Part shown: positions 38,801-46,110 of the stretch, piece after piece
Numbering within the stretch: position 1 is the stretch's first letter
Layout of the letters: the number at the start of each line of letters is the position of its first letter
Source: an uncultured Polaribacter sp.
GTDB taxonomy: Bacteria; Bacteroidota; Bacteroidia; Flavobacteriales; Flavobacteriaceae
DNA length: 64,000 bases
Direction of reading: 5' to 3'
Assembly (NCBI RefSeq): GCF_947500975.1
Contig: NZ_CANMUE010000005.1
Coordinates: 1 to 64,000, forward strand
Made by a program: the position numbers and the translations under genes
Notes under the pieces: model-generated
Told to the model about the DNA's origin: nothing
The model's database searches: none
What the model saw: only the letters and a program-made list of their open reading frames with translations

Positions 38801-39063
38801 GGTGTTGGTCTACCTAGTTCTGGATTCATAGTAAGAATCCACTGTTCTTCGTTATATTTATTAGGTGTTAAACCTTGTGCTTTTCTTTCTAGTTTTGATA
38901 ATTTTAAAGTTTCCTTAAAAGGGTTTTGCTCTATGTTTTTTTTATGAACTGATTTTATTTTTGAATTATTTATAGAACTTAATTCTTTTTGATTTCCAAA
39001 ACTAAAAACTAAAGTTAGTAGACTTGCAAGAACTATTGTTGAAAATAATATAATTTTTTTCAT
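35878..39063 (-). CDS. T9SS-exported sortilin/BNR-type beta-propeller protein with PA domain
   Basis: A 1061-residue secreted protein. It has a signal peptide (IILFSTIVLASLLTLVFSFG), a propeptide-like stretch to about 80, then BNR/VPS10-type propeller blades with repeated IDGGSTW/IDGGDNW turns (GIWKSIDGGSTWTNIFGG, LYKSIDGGDNWTEL, LFKSTNGASSWNQI, YYSSDKGVTWQ). A protease-associated (PA) domain (about 238-365, with DATGKIAVIRRGNCDFVVKVKNAQDNGAIAVIMLNN) is inserted between blades. A type A T9SS sorting domain (about 985-1061, IKIYPTVSNGIINI to YLIKFSVEGNEVTHKFIIN) ends it. ATG 39063 is chosen because an upstream alternative gives no signal peptide. It is the last gene of operon A. It may bind or process protein or peptide; no protease catalytic motif is evident. 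Confidence 0.82.
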   Translation of the reverse strand: MKKIILFSTIVLASLLTLVFSFGNQKELSSINNSKIKSVHKKNIEQNPFKETLKLSKLERKAQGLTPNKYNEEQWILTMNPELGRPTPIKVAEIQKELLQKSNNYSRTPGDDIDNMWINRGPNNVGGRTRALMFDPNDATDETVFAGGVSGGLWKNSNISNENSVWERVGIPENLAVSSITFDPNDTNVFYVGTGESYVGHTDGSVNGDGIWKSIDGGSTWTNIFGGNTGVSYFVSSSNITVNSPSEIAGDYQSFPTTNFGPEITSVISAEFIMANDSADTATEACNSFGDDATGKIAVIRRGNCDFVVKVKNAQDNGAIAVIMLNNVSGEPIPMGGEDSTITIPAVMISKETGDLIEAALETGTVSGSLNPAEGNFTAMVVPGIQHINDIKIKNNEGVSEIYVAAADALYGSSNSATTIGGLSYGLYKSIDGGDNWTELSLPLTEDGNKHCPNDIEIDSSGKIWVSTTQSKIYGDGGGEIFSSSDGVNFSNIYTVTNGSRTQIAVSSTSAGKIYVLAELTTGGVTIISTTSGFVPAFGVRTKTLPDDADTDITANDFTRGQAFYDLLLEVAPNNDDIVYTGGIDLFKSTNGASSWNQISHWYGGFGYQYVHSDQHIAAFGHNDSNKVIFGNDGGVAYSSNGGTTIVERTNGLITSQFYTLGVGPTTAFDGDYFAGGLQDNGTVLIENGNSNGPDSSTEIYGGDGAYTFMDQDGTDRYIISNYVYNGGINLYNFDGDNVSINSENESNGAFINPQALDSNLDILYSNYSASGNYIVKRYSGIKSTTTLTKTDLTDELLTTTPTAFTVSPHTTTSSTLLIGTILGDVLLVENADSENPTWTGLDENRLIGSISDLEFGQTENDIFVTLHNYGVNNIYYSSDKGVTWQAKDGNLPDLPVKAILQNPLNLEEVIIGTELGVWYTSNFSDTNPTWLPSYNGMSNVKVLDLDLRDDNMVFAATHGRGVFSGQFTAESLSLDENILSSSEIKIYPTVSNGIINIKSLNDLGETKFIIYNLSGQKMYSDILELSNNESSINLSNFSSGVYLIKFSVEGNEVTHKFIIN

Positions 39064-39088
39064 ATTTATAATTTGTTTTTTAAATATA

Positions 39089-39124
39089 AAAGCACCTATG
39101 AAGAAATGAATCACACAGGTGCTT
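39089..39124 (-). terminator. Hairpin between lipoprotein and exported gene (possible attenuator)
   Basis: AAGCACCT and AGGTGCTT pair around a 19-base loop and are followed on the minus strand by TTTTATATTT. The 8-bp stem is weaker than the other terminators, and it lies inside an otherwise continuous operon, so partial termination is plausible. Confidence 0.45.
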
Positions 39125-39153
39125 AAATTAAAATTTATTTGTAACTTTAAATA

Positions 39154-40020
39154 TTAGTACTCAGAAAGTGTATATTCATAGCCATTAGCTACTTCTAATA
39201 CAACGATTAAGCCTCCTAAACCAGAACCCATTCCTAAATTGTATTCATTACTAGATATTGACCCAGTAGTATTCTCAAAATATTCTTGACTCCAACTTAA
39301 AGTTAATGGAATTGTGTCTGTTAAACCTAAACTAGAATAAGGGTTAGAATATAAATCTGCAACAAGATAGTAAGTGCCATCTGCTAAACCATAAAGTACA
39401 TTTTCTTCTGGGCAATCAGTACTTCCTAAAACATAACCTAAATAATTAAATGCAGAATCATATAATATTAAATCAAAATCAATTTCGCAAAAAGAACCAA
39501 TAGTAATATCATCAGAAGTTGCAGTTGAATCCCAAGATAAACTTAGTGCTAATTGATTATTAATATAATCATCTTCAATAGAAACAGAATGAGTAAAAGA
39601 GCTTACATCAAAATTTGCTCTAGATACAGCACCAATTTCTAATGTTTCAGTACCTTCAATATCACCAGTTTGTAATATATTAACAGATGCTGAGGCTGTT
39701 AAATTCCCCGCTTTAATTGTAATAGTACCAGCTTCAAAATCACTTGAATTTGCAGTACCTCCTGTTTGAACTAAATCTATAACAGCATCTATTGGCTGTA
39801 CTTCAGTTAATGTTGCCGTTATAGTTACTGCATAAGTTGTAGCATCATCAGCATCAATAGAATTCTCACTAAAAGTAGTAGGAGAGCTAGATGTTAAAGT
39901 TACAGTTGCTGTGCTATAATTTATTAGTGATGCACCAGTATTGTCATCATTTTCATTACAAGAAGTAAGAAATATACAAGTAAGAGCAAATACTCCAACG
40001 TTTTTTAATATTTTTTTCAT
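39154..40020 (-). CDS. Operon A lipoprotein with Calx-beta-like region
   Basis: A 288-residue outer-membrane lipoprotein candidate (signal VGVFALTCIFLTSC, Cys21). Residues about 35-150 resemble a Calx-beta-type immunoglobulin-like repeat (TFSENSIDADDATTYAVTITATLTE; GGTANSSDFEAGTITIKAG; GDIEGTETLEIGAVS). The second half (ALSLSWDSTATSDDITIGSFCEIDFDLILYDSAFNYLGY) looks beta-rich, a possible ligand-binding domain with two cysteines. It lies 15 bases after the SusE/F-like gene. Role inferred: surface binding partner of SusCD. Confidence 0.65.
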   Translation of the reverse strand: MKKILKNVGVFALTCIFLTSCNENDDNTGASLINYSTATVTLTSSSPTTFSENSIDADDATTYAVTITATLTEVQPIDAVIDLVQTGGTANSSDFEAGTITIKAGNLTASASVNILQTGDIEGTETLEIGAVSRANFDVSSFTHSVSIEDDYINNQLALSLSWDSTATSDDITIGSFCEIDFDLILYDSAFNYLGYVLGSTDCPEENVLYGLADGTYYLVADLYSNPYSSLGLTDTIPLTLSWSQEYFENTTGSISSNEYNLGMGSGLGGLIVVLEVANGYEYTLSEY

Positions 40021-40035
40021 AATTGTTTATATTAT

Positions 40036-40833
40036 TTAATTTTTAAACATTGTATAAGAGTAACCATCAAATATTCCTTCAACAGAAACACTAGGCCATA
40101 CTAAGCTACCATCTGCATCAACATAACCTTCTGCTGTTATAGGATAACCTCCTGCAAATGCCCATTCGTTAATACTCATTGAAAGAATACCACAAGTATC
40201 AGTAAAATTAACCCAATATCCTGATGTAGGCCATCCAAGCATCTGATCACTTTGATACTTACCTGGAGAAAGTTCAGTAATTGTGTAAGTATAACTTCCA
40301 GAACTATAGTAAACTGTATATGTACCTGCTAAATCAGAAGAACAGTTAATCACTAATTGATATTCTAATGCAGAATTGTAATAATATACATCTCCATCAT
40401 TTTGGGTAACTCTTGCTTTAATAGCCAAAACATCTCCAATTCTTAAATCATCAACAGTTACATCAATTCCAGATATTAAATCATCTAAATTATCAATAAC
40501 TAAATTATATGGTAAAGTTGTAGTTTCAGATAAAACAATATCTTCGCCACCATTAAATGATTTTACAATTTCTATTTTAGAAATATTATCTAACGTACCA
40601 GATGCTAATGCAATTGTATAATCTAAATATGCATTTGTAATTGTAACTGTAGCATCATCTAAATCTACGCCAACTTCAGGGCTACCTAATATAGAACTAT
40701 CAGATGAAGCACTAACACTAATAATCATCCCTGGTTCATCTGCTATTTCAGCAACTGTATCAATATTACTTTCACAAGCCGTAAACGCTATTATGCTAGC
40801 TATTGCAATAAATATATTTTTTATATGTTTCAT
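40036..40833 (-). CDS. Operon A SusE/F-like surface lipoprotein
   Basis: A 265-residue lipoprotein (signal NIFIAIASIIAFTAC, Cys20). An N-terminal beta-rich domain (VTITNAYLDYTIALASG) is followed by a C-terminal domain that opens at INCSSDLAGTYTVYYSSG and contains DTCGILSMSINEW and VDADGSLVWPSVSVEG. The same layout (C..DLSGT, then CG and a last DxxGxI/V strand) is found in the lipoprotein of operon B, so the two are distant homologues. It lies between susD and the Calx-beta lipoprotein. It probably binds substrate at the surface. Confidence 0.68.
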   Translation of the reverse strand: MKHIKNIFIAIASIIAFTACESNIDTVAEIADEPGMIISVSASSDSSILGSPEVGVDLDDATVTITNAYLDYTIALASGTLDNISKIEIVKSFNGGEDIVLSETTTLPYNLVIDNLDDLISGIDVTVDDLRIGDVLAIKARVTQNDGDVYYYNSALEYQLVINCSSDLAGTYTVYYSSGSYTYTITELSPGKYQSDQMLGWPTSGYWVNFTDTCGILSMSINEWAFAGGYPITAEGYVDADGSLVWPSVSVEGIFDGYSYTMFKN

Positions 40834-40862
40834 TTGTTAAAATTTTATTTTGTTAAATAATT

Positions 40863-42281
40863 TTACTGCCACCATAATGGAGTTGTTAATAAATCTGCAC
40901 CTTGTACAGAAACTGCTTCAGTGTAATTAGCATTATTTAAAGACTGTTGTGTAGCAGGATAGTTAAATCTTGTAGGTATTGAAGAAACTGCAGCATCTAT
41001 AGCTAATGGTAATTCTGGGTAACCAGTTCTTCTCCATTCAGCCCATGCTTCAAATCCTTGCATATATAGAGCAACCCAAGATTGTTCAGCAATTTGTTGT
41101 AACCCTGCTGTACCACTAAGGTAGTTTATTGAAGGAGCAGATACTCCGTTAGCCTCACAAGATGCAGTAATACCAGCAGCAAAATAAGTTGCAGCATCAC
41201 CAGAGATGTACCCTTTTTCGGCAGCCTCAGCCATTAATAAATTTAATTGAGCATAGCTCATAAAATAAGCAGGTTGTTCAGCTTCAAGATACTTTTCACC
41301 TATTAAAGAAACATTGTTAGAATCACCGTAAATTGAGTTTCCAATATCTTCTATACCTGCAGGTTTACCAACATATCCACCACCAGATCCATTACCGCCA
41401 ACTTCTTGAGCATAAACGGCTAATCTTGGATCTCCATAAGCATTCATATAATTAACTAACTCTTCACCAAGACACCATTCAGTATCTCTTCCGCCATCAA
41501 CTAGACCTTCATACCAAGGGTTTGCGTTTGGAGCTGCAGAAAGGTAAACTAATTTAGCTTCATCATTATTACTTGAAAATAAATTACCCGCATTAACTAA
41601 AGATTGTAAACCACTTGTGTTTCCACTTCTCATTAATACTCTAAATTTTAGAGAATTAGCAAATTTTTTCCATCCAGTATAATCTCCATAATAAAGTAAA
41701 TCTTGACTTGAATCAATTGTACCATTACCATTAAGTAACGCATCAGCTTCTTCTAGCATAGCTATAATTGCAGGATATATTTCTGTCTGACTGTCATCAT
41801 AAGCAGGAGTAATATTACCAGTAGTATCAGCTCCTAAAGCTTCTGTCATTGGAATATTACCAAATGCATCAGTTAAAATTTGATATGCATTCGCTTTGAT
41901 AACTAAAGCAACACCTTGCATGTTACTATTACCTTCTTCTAAAGCTAATTTTTGCATTACATCTGCATCTTTAATAACTGAAGCATATAGTACAGACCAT
42001 AAGAACTCTATACTTCCTTGCCTAGGTATATACAATTCATTATCATTATAAATTGGTTTTGCTAGATGTTGTACCCAACAAGACCCAGCTTCACCTGCTA
42101 AAAAATAATCGTTAATTCTATCTGCTGTAGATCTTAATGTCCCAGCCAATAATAATTCACTAGGAACCGATACTGGATCATTCGAATTTGTATTAACTTC
42201 TTCAAAGTCGCTATCACAACTTGTAAGCGTTATTATTTGACTAACAACTAAAAACACTAATAAATATTTAATTTTTCTCAT
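40863..42281 (-). CDS. SusD/RagB family lipoprotein, operon A
   Basis: A 472-residue SusD-like lipoprotein (SusD-like_2 type by pattern), with signal LLVFLVVSQIITLTSC and lipid Cys22. TPR-like helices appear, e.g. VIKANAYQILTDAFGNIPMTEAL and GDYTGWKKFANSLKFRVLMRSGN, and the C-terminal QGFEAWAEWRRTGYPELPL is the classic SusD tail. It caps the SusC barrel and captures ligand. It begins 12 bases after susC. Substrate unknown. Confidence 0.92.
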   Translation of the reverse strand: MRKIKYLLVFLVVSQIITLTSCDSDFEEVNTNSNDPVSVPSELLLAGTLRSTADRINDYFLAGEAGSCWVQHLAKPIYNDNELYIPRQGSIEFLWSVLYASVIKDADVMQKLALEEGNSNMQGVALVIKANAYQILTDAFGNIPMTEALGADTTGNITPAYDDSQTEIYPAIIAMLEEADALLNGNGTIDSSQDLLYYGDYTGWKKFANSLKFRVLMRSGNTSGLQSLVNAGNLFSSNNDEAKLVYLSAAPNANPWYEGLVDGGRDTEWCLGEELVNYMNAYGDPRLAVYAQEVGGNGSGGGYVGKPAGIEDIGNSIYGDSNNVSLIGEKYLEAEQPAYFMSYAQLNLLMAEAAEKGYISGDAATYFAAGITASCEANGVSAPSINYLSGTAGLQQIAEQSWVALYMQGFEAWAEWRRTGYPELPLAIDAAVSSIPTRFNYPATQQSLNNANYTEAVSVQGADLLTTPLWWQ

Positions 42282-42292
42282 TTTAATATTTT

Positions 42293-45200
42293 TTAAAATT
42301 TAACATTTAAGTTAAAACTAACACTTCTAGTAGACGGTATTTGAGCATACTCTATACCTTGATTACCAGTTGCACCACTAAATGCAGATTCTGGATCAAT
42401 ATGTGGTACTTTACTGTATAATAAAGCTAAGTTTCTAACAGTTGTACCAAAAGAAATTTGGTCTACACCAGTATTTTGTAATAATCTTTTTGGTAATGTA
42501 TAAGTTAAACCTAACTCTCTCCATTTTACAAAAGAAGCATCATATACAGATGATTCTGCTATGTTCTGAGAGTAAGTAGTACTATAAAAGCTACTTGCTG
42601 ATGCTACAACATTGTTTGTTACATATCCTCCATTTCCATCAGACATCACACCATCTCCAACTATTCCAGTTTCTCGACCTTGTAATGTTTCTTCTAAAAC
42701 ACCTGCATATTTACCCCATGAATTAGTTTGAGAGTAAATATCTCCACCACTTTTAACATCAAATAGAGTTGTTAAACTAAAGTTTTTGTAAGACATGTTT
42801 ACATTTAAACCTCCTGTCCAATCAGCATTGATATTTCCTAAAACTTTAAATGTTGGATCTCTTTGTGGTAATCCATTAGCGTAAATAATTTCTCCTGAAT
42901 CATCTCTTAAAAAGCCAGGTCCATAAATTGCACCTACAGCTTCTCCTTCTTTAGCAACAATATCTACATTCCATAATCCACCTAAAACAACTTGTCCATT
43001 GTTAGTTGTTGCATCATCATCTATATTATTAGCTTCATTTACATTCTTTGCAAAATTTATATCTATACCCAAATTAAATCCATCTTCATTTTTTATGATA
43101 TCTGCGCCTAATGTTAACTCAAGACCTTTATTTGTAATATCAGCTACGTTATCCCAATAAGAGGTATTACCAGAAGCAGGGTCAATATCTTTTGCCATAA
43201 TTACATCTGTCGTTTCTTTGTTGTAGTATGTTACATCTAAACGTAACCTGCTTTTAAACAAACGTGCTTCTAAACCAACTTCAATTTCTTCTGTACTTTC
43301 GTTTTTAATATCAGGGTTCCAAAGAGCTCCAGGGTAAAAAGCAACAGGAGTTGTTCCCCATGGATTAGAAGAGTAAGAAAAACTAGGTTCTATACTATAA
43401 GGTGCTAAAGGACCGGCACTACCAACATTAGACCAACCACCTCTTACTTTTAAATAAGAAATTGCATCACTTTTAATATCAAACATCTCACTAACAATTA
43501 TACTACCAGTAACACTAGGGTAGAAAAAACTATTATTATTAATAGGTAATACAGATGCCCAATCATTTCTACCTGTAATATCTAAGAAAGCATAATCTTT
43601 ATAAGAGATACCCACAAAACCAAATACACTATTTATTTTTTGATCAATCTGTCTTTGCGATAAAACAGGAGTTACACCATCTCTAGTATTAGAAATATTG
43701 TATAGACCAGGTAGTTGTAATTCTGGAGCACTCATATATAATCTATGGTAATTATTAACCATCATATTACCACCAATATTAGCATTCAATTTAAAATCAT
43801 CAGATAAATCAGTATTGTAGCTTAATATTGCTTGACTGTTAATTTCATATCTAGTACGTTGAGTTTCTGAATAAGATCCACGAACACTTTGGTAGGTTCC
43901 AAAAGCACGTTTTTGTGTGTCTAAAGAAGAAAAATAATCAATACCTGTTTGAGCATTAATGCTTAATTTATCAGTTAATTTATAACCTAAATTAACATTA
44001 CCTAATAACCTATTTCTATCAAAAGAGTTAGTATTATTATCTAAAGCCCAATATGGATTGTTGTTATATGCTAAGTTCCAGTTAATTGGTGTAGCTACGT
44101 CTGCACCTGCTGCAAAGCCAGTAGGTAAGTTATTATAATCTTTTAAGGCATTAAAATCTACATTACGACCAGCCCAAACTAATTGACCTATTTGATTATT
44201 AGAATCTCCATAACCAACAGAAGGTAAGTTATCACTTTCAGACTTTGAATAGTTTACACTAAAACCTGCAGTCCATTTATCTGATAGGTCAAAATTAACA
44301 CGACCCCCTATATTATACTTTGTTAAATCAGTATTGTACAGAACACCAGTTTGGTCTGTAACTCCTATAGATAATCTACTACTGTAACCTTCTCCTCCTT
44401 TAGAAAAAGAAATATTATTATTTGTTGTGATTCCAGTCTGATAAAAGTCTTTAACATTGTCAGGTTGTGAAACCCATGGTAAGGCTTCACCGTCAACAGA
44501 ATTCCATTGTATAAATTCAAGTCCAGCATCTAAAGCTGGCCCCCAACTTTCATCAACACCACCATCACCTGTTACCCCGTCAACAAATTCAAAATAAGTT
44601 GAGCTAGGTCCTTGACCATAAGAGTTTTGATAATCTGGAAGAATATAAACATTTTCAAAACTAACACTTGAAGAAATTTCAATACCTAATTTATCTGATT
44701 TTTTACCAGATTTAGTTGTAACAACAAGGACACCATTAGATCCTCGCATACCATAAAGAGATGTTGCCGAACCACCTTTTAAAACATTAATACTTTCAAT
44801 ATCATCTTGGTTTAAATCAGCCAAACCATTTGGAGTACTGTTACCACCATAAGCTCCAGAACTACCATAGGAAGAATTGTCCATTACAACTCCATCAACA
44901 ACAATTAAAGGTTGAGCATTACCGCTAATAGAAGAAATACCTCTAATTACAATTCTACTTTCTGCACCTACTGCTCCTGAAGAATTTGTAATACTAACAC
45001 CTGCAACTTTACCACTTAAAGAGTTGACGATGTTTGCGTCTCTAACTGTAGTTAATTTTTCAGAACTAACTTGTTGTGTTGCGTAACCTAAGGCTTTTTC
45101 TTCTCTTTTTATACCTAATGCAGTTACAATTATCTCATCAAGAACTTCACCACCTTCTACTAGTTTTACATTGATAGTATTAGCGTTGCCAACTGTTCTT

Positions 45201-45442
45201 TCAGCAGTTTCATATCCCAAATATCTAAACACAAGGATATCTCCATTGTTTGCTTTGATAGAATATTTACCGTCAAAATCTGTTTCAGTACCAATGTTGG
45301 TTCCTTTTTTTACTACACTTACTCCTGGGAGTGAACCTGAACTATCAGATACAGTACCGGAAATAGTTTTGTTTTGTGCAAACGAAATCTGCACGACAAA
45401 CGCTAATAAAAGCGTTAAAATTCCATTAAACTTTGTTTTCAT
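42293..45442 (-). CDS. SusC/RagA family TonB-dependent transporter, operon A
   Basis: A 1049-residue outer-membrane transporter. It has signal peptide MKTKFNGILTLLLAFVVQ, a carboxypeptidase regulatory-like domain (about 22-100: KTISGTVSDSSGSLPGVSVV, DFDGKYSI, FRYLGYE), the SusC plug with DEIIVTALGIKREEKALGYA, GKVAGVSITNSSG and GSATSLYGMRGSNGVLVVTTK, then a large barrel ending in SVSFNLNVKF. ATG 45442 is chosen because the two other SusC proteins here start the same way; an in-frame upstream ATG would displace the signal peptide. It imports ligand using TonB energy. Promoter: TTTGG box at 45469-45473, see the separate entry. Confidence 0.95.
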   Translation of the reverse strand: MKTKFNGILTLLLAFVVQISFAQNKTISGTVSDSSGSLPGVSVVKKGTNIGTETDFDGKYSIKANNGDILVFRYLGYETAERTVGNANTINVKLVEGGEVLDEIIVTALGIKREEKALGYATQQVSSEKLTTVRDANIVNSLSGKVAGVSITNSSGAVGAESRIVIRGISSISGNAQPLIVVDGVVMDNSSYGSSGAYGGNSTPNGLADLNQDDIESINVLKGGSATSLYGMRGSNGVLVVTTKSGKKSDKLGIEISSSVSFENVYILPDYQNSYGQGPSSTYFEFVDGVTGDGGVDESWGPALDAGLEFIQWNSVDGEALPWVSQPDNVKDFYQTGITTNNNISFSKGGEGYSSRLSIGVTDQTGVLYNTDLTKYNIGGRVNFDLSDKWTAGFSVNYSKSESDNLPSVGYGDSNNQIGQLVWAGRNVDFNALKDYNNLPTGFAAGADVATPINWNLAYNNNPYWALDNNTNSFDRNRLLGNVNLGYKLTDKLSINAQTGIDYFSSLDTQKRAFGTYQSVRGSYSETQRTRYEINSQAILSYNTDLSDDFKLNANIGGNMMVNNYHRLYMSAPELQLPGLYNISNTRDGVTPVLSQRQIDQKINSVFGFVGISYKDYAFLDITGRNDWASVLPINNNSFFYPSVTGSIIVSEMFDIKSDAISYLKVRGGWSNVGSAGPLAPYSIEPSFSYSSNPWGTTPVAFYPGALWNPDIKNESTEEIEVGLEARLFKSRLRLDVTYYNKETTDVIMAKDIDPASGNTSYWDNVADITNKGLELTLGADIIKNEDGFNLGIDINFAKNVNEANNIDDDATTNNGQVVLGGLWNVDIVAKEGEAVGAIYGPGFLRDDSGEIIYANGLPQRDPTFKVLGNINADWTGGLNVNMSYKNFSLTTLFDVKSGGDIYSQTNSWGKYAGVLEETLQGRETGIVGDGVMSDGNGGYVTNNVVASASSFYSTTYSQNIAESSVYDASFVKWRELGLTYTLPKRLLQNTGVDQISFGTTVRNLALLYSKVPHIDPESAFSGATGNQGIEYAQIPSTRSVSFNLNVKF

Positions 45443-45468
45443 TGTATAATCATTTGAATTAATTAACT

Positions 45469-45492
45469 CCAAAAGTCTTAAATTAATCTTAA
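45469..45492 (-). promoter_or_regulatory. SusC-type promoter of operon A
   Basis: On the minus strand, TTAAGA (45487-45492), 13 bases, then TTTGG (45469-45473), followed by TTAATTCAAAT and the ATG. The same spacing is seen in the promoters of operons B and C, but here the TTAACA element is changed to TTAAGA and the additional upstream repeats are missing. Confidence 0.45.
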
Positions 45493-46029
45493 AAGGGCAA
45501 TTATTTTAACATAAACTTACAATTTATATTTTTTAAAAAACCTTAAAAAAAATAGTTTTTAAATAATAAAAATTATTTAAAAAGATTTTGTACGGTTAAT
45601 TTATTGATCGTAGTCTTTGGTTGTTGTTGGTTTTGATTTGTTGATATAATCTATTGGAAAAAAAATGACTGCAAATTTTATCTTCATTTGACAAGTTTGT
45701 AGTTTTCTAACTTTCATAAATGTTTGTTTTTCATCAGTTAATTTGGTTTTCTTAAACATTCCTGATAATATTTTTTTGATAGATGTTGTTTTTATTTTAT
45801 CGGTATTATTTAGAAGCAAAAAGAGTTTTGGTTACGAAAAAAAAAGGTGATTTGCCTGTTATTGCCAAGTGTTTTTTTAAGTTGAGTATAGGATGTTAAT
45901 TTTTTACAGTGTTTAGTTGTTGAAAAAAAAGGTATTTTAAAATTATAGTTTTTATTTTTAGCTTAAATATTTTATTAAAATCCTGTTTTTTCATTTAAAA
46001 TCATATTTCTAATTTGCTATGTGTTAAAT
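45493..46029. other. Intergenic region between divergent SusCD operons
   Basis: About 540 bases with long A/T runs. A minus-strand frame (45601-45819) with only a TTG start gives a Lys-rich, low-complexity-looking peptide; I do not accept it as a gene. No regulator gene is present here. Confidence 0.5.
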
Positions 46030-46084
46030 TTAACAACTTTTAACATTTTTTATTGTTTAATTAACATTATTTTCTAATATTTGG
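46030..46084 (+). promoter_or_regulatory. Operator-promoter of SusCD operon B with phased TTAACA repeats
   Basis: TTAACA occurs at 46030, 46040 and 46061 (spacing 10 and 21), then 13 bases, then TTTGG (46080-46084), then TAATTCAAA and the ATG at 46111. The spacing from the last repeat to TTTGG and to the ATG matches that of operon C almost exactly. It looks like an activator site array next to a weak -7 box. Confidence 0.55.
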
Positions 46085-46110
46085 GGTATTAATTCAAATT
46101 ATTATAAACA

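Noticed and set aside
39064..39114. Longer start of the operon A exported protein
   Set aside because: It would precede the signal peptide and overlap the hairpin at 39089-39124.
45443..45472. Longer SusC A start at 45472
   Set aside because: It would put ten residues ahead of a standard signal peptide and overlap the TTTGG box; the other two SusC proteins begin at MKTKF.
45601..45819. Minus-strand frame of 72 codons between the divergent susC genes
   Set aside because: It has only a TTG start, Lys/Thr-rich low-complexity composition, no promoter or ribosome site that I can see, and lies in an AT-rich regulatory region.
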